Shown here one piece after another: positions 63,941 through 64,000 of a stretch of 64,000 nt of DNA (position 1 is its first letter; the number at the start of each line of letters is the position of its first letter). The notes beneath the pieces were generated by a model. It was not told where the DNA came from and searched no databases. It saw nothing but the letters and a program-made list of their open reading frames with translations. Made by a program: the position numbers and the translations under genes. The stretch comes from Acidobacteriota bacterium (GTDB taxonomy: Bacteria; Acidobacteriota; Terriglobia; Bryobacterales; UBA6623), in NCBI GenBank assembly GCA_016125275.1, contig WGMB01000003.1:434001-498000 (forward strand). The letters run 5' to 3'.

Positions 63941-64000
63941 CGTTCCTCCTCCCAGCGCTCTTCCGAACACCAGAATACAGCGGCCGGCGAACCCTGCATA

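Overview
The window looks like a chromosome segment of an Acidobacteriota bacterium, most likely of the Bryobacterales/Solibacter type. The evidence is the high GC content, two long secreted proteins ending in the 'Solibacter' C-terminal domain (TIGR03437-like), a PadR regulator next to an acidobacterial-type MacB/FtsX permease, and a DUF1549/DUF1553 plus DUF1501 pair. This is inference from gene families; no rRNA is present to confirm it. I see no tRNA, rRNA, CRISPR array, integrase or transposase, and no gene-free stretch longer than 300 bases.

Layout. 1-6.9 kb: an ABC exporter cut by the window edge, a GT84/glucoamylase-like cyclic-glucan-synthase relative and an MBL-fold protein (+). 7.0-13.7 kb: a sulfatase-like enzyme, a small protein and a 1602-residue secreted protein with two CxxCH haem sites (-). 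13.9-20.7 kb: a PAS-GGDEF-EAL protein, UDP-GlcNAc 2-epimerase, an SBBP/TIGR03437 protein and a PilZ protein. 20.9-26.4 kb: an SDR enzyme, a GerW-family protein, the PadR-permease pair and a CNNM/CBS protein. 26.5-29.7 kb: flaG-fliS-fliD-fliT-like filament-cap operon behind a sigma-28-like promoter. 29.8-34.7 kb: a sugar-phosphate-like cluster (HAD phosphatase, deoxyhypusine-synthase-like protein, HldE-like kinase, GmhA-like SIS protein, ACT protein). 34.8-39.3 kb: an orphan AAA ATPase, RNase J with an apparent CTG start, an aldo/keto reductase and a small unknown.

39.3-42.2 kb (-): SRP RNA-dnaX-ebfC-recR. 42.3-47.4 kb (-): the DUF1553/DUF1501 pair with a dual-specificity-type phosphatase. 47.5-53.1 kb (-): a membrane protein of unusual composition, the mrfB/mrfA (yprB/yprA) repair pair and an acyltransferase. 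53.4-60.9 kb (+): eda, a heptosyltransferase, msbA, yicC, gmk, rpoZ, coaBC and a type-4 uracil-DNA glycosylase, many overlapping by a few bases. 60.9-63.9 kb (-): a 12-repeat FG-GAP/TIGR03437 secreted protein.

Themes. Envelope glycans: exporter and glucan synthase, epimerase, heptose-like cluster, heptosyltransferase, MsbA, acyltransferase. Motility and c-di-GMP: fla/fli operon, GGDEF-EAL, PilZ. Genome maintenance: DnaX, RecR, MrfAB, UDG. Secreted macromolecule-related proteins: large cytochrome-like, SBBP, FG-GAP, DUF1553. The most unusual points are the deoxyhypusine-synthase-like gene inside a heptose-type cluster, the 1602-residue haem/QW/HEAT-like fusion, the CTG start of RNase J, the DnaX without its zinc cysteines, and two unexplained intergenic elements: a heptanucleotide inverted repeat and a possible switching RNA.
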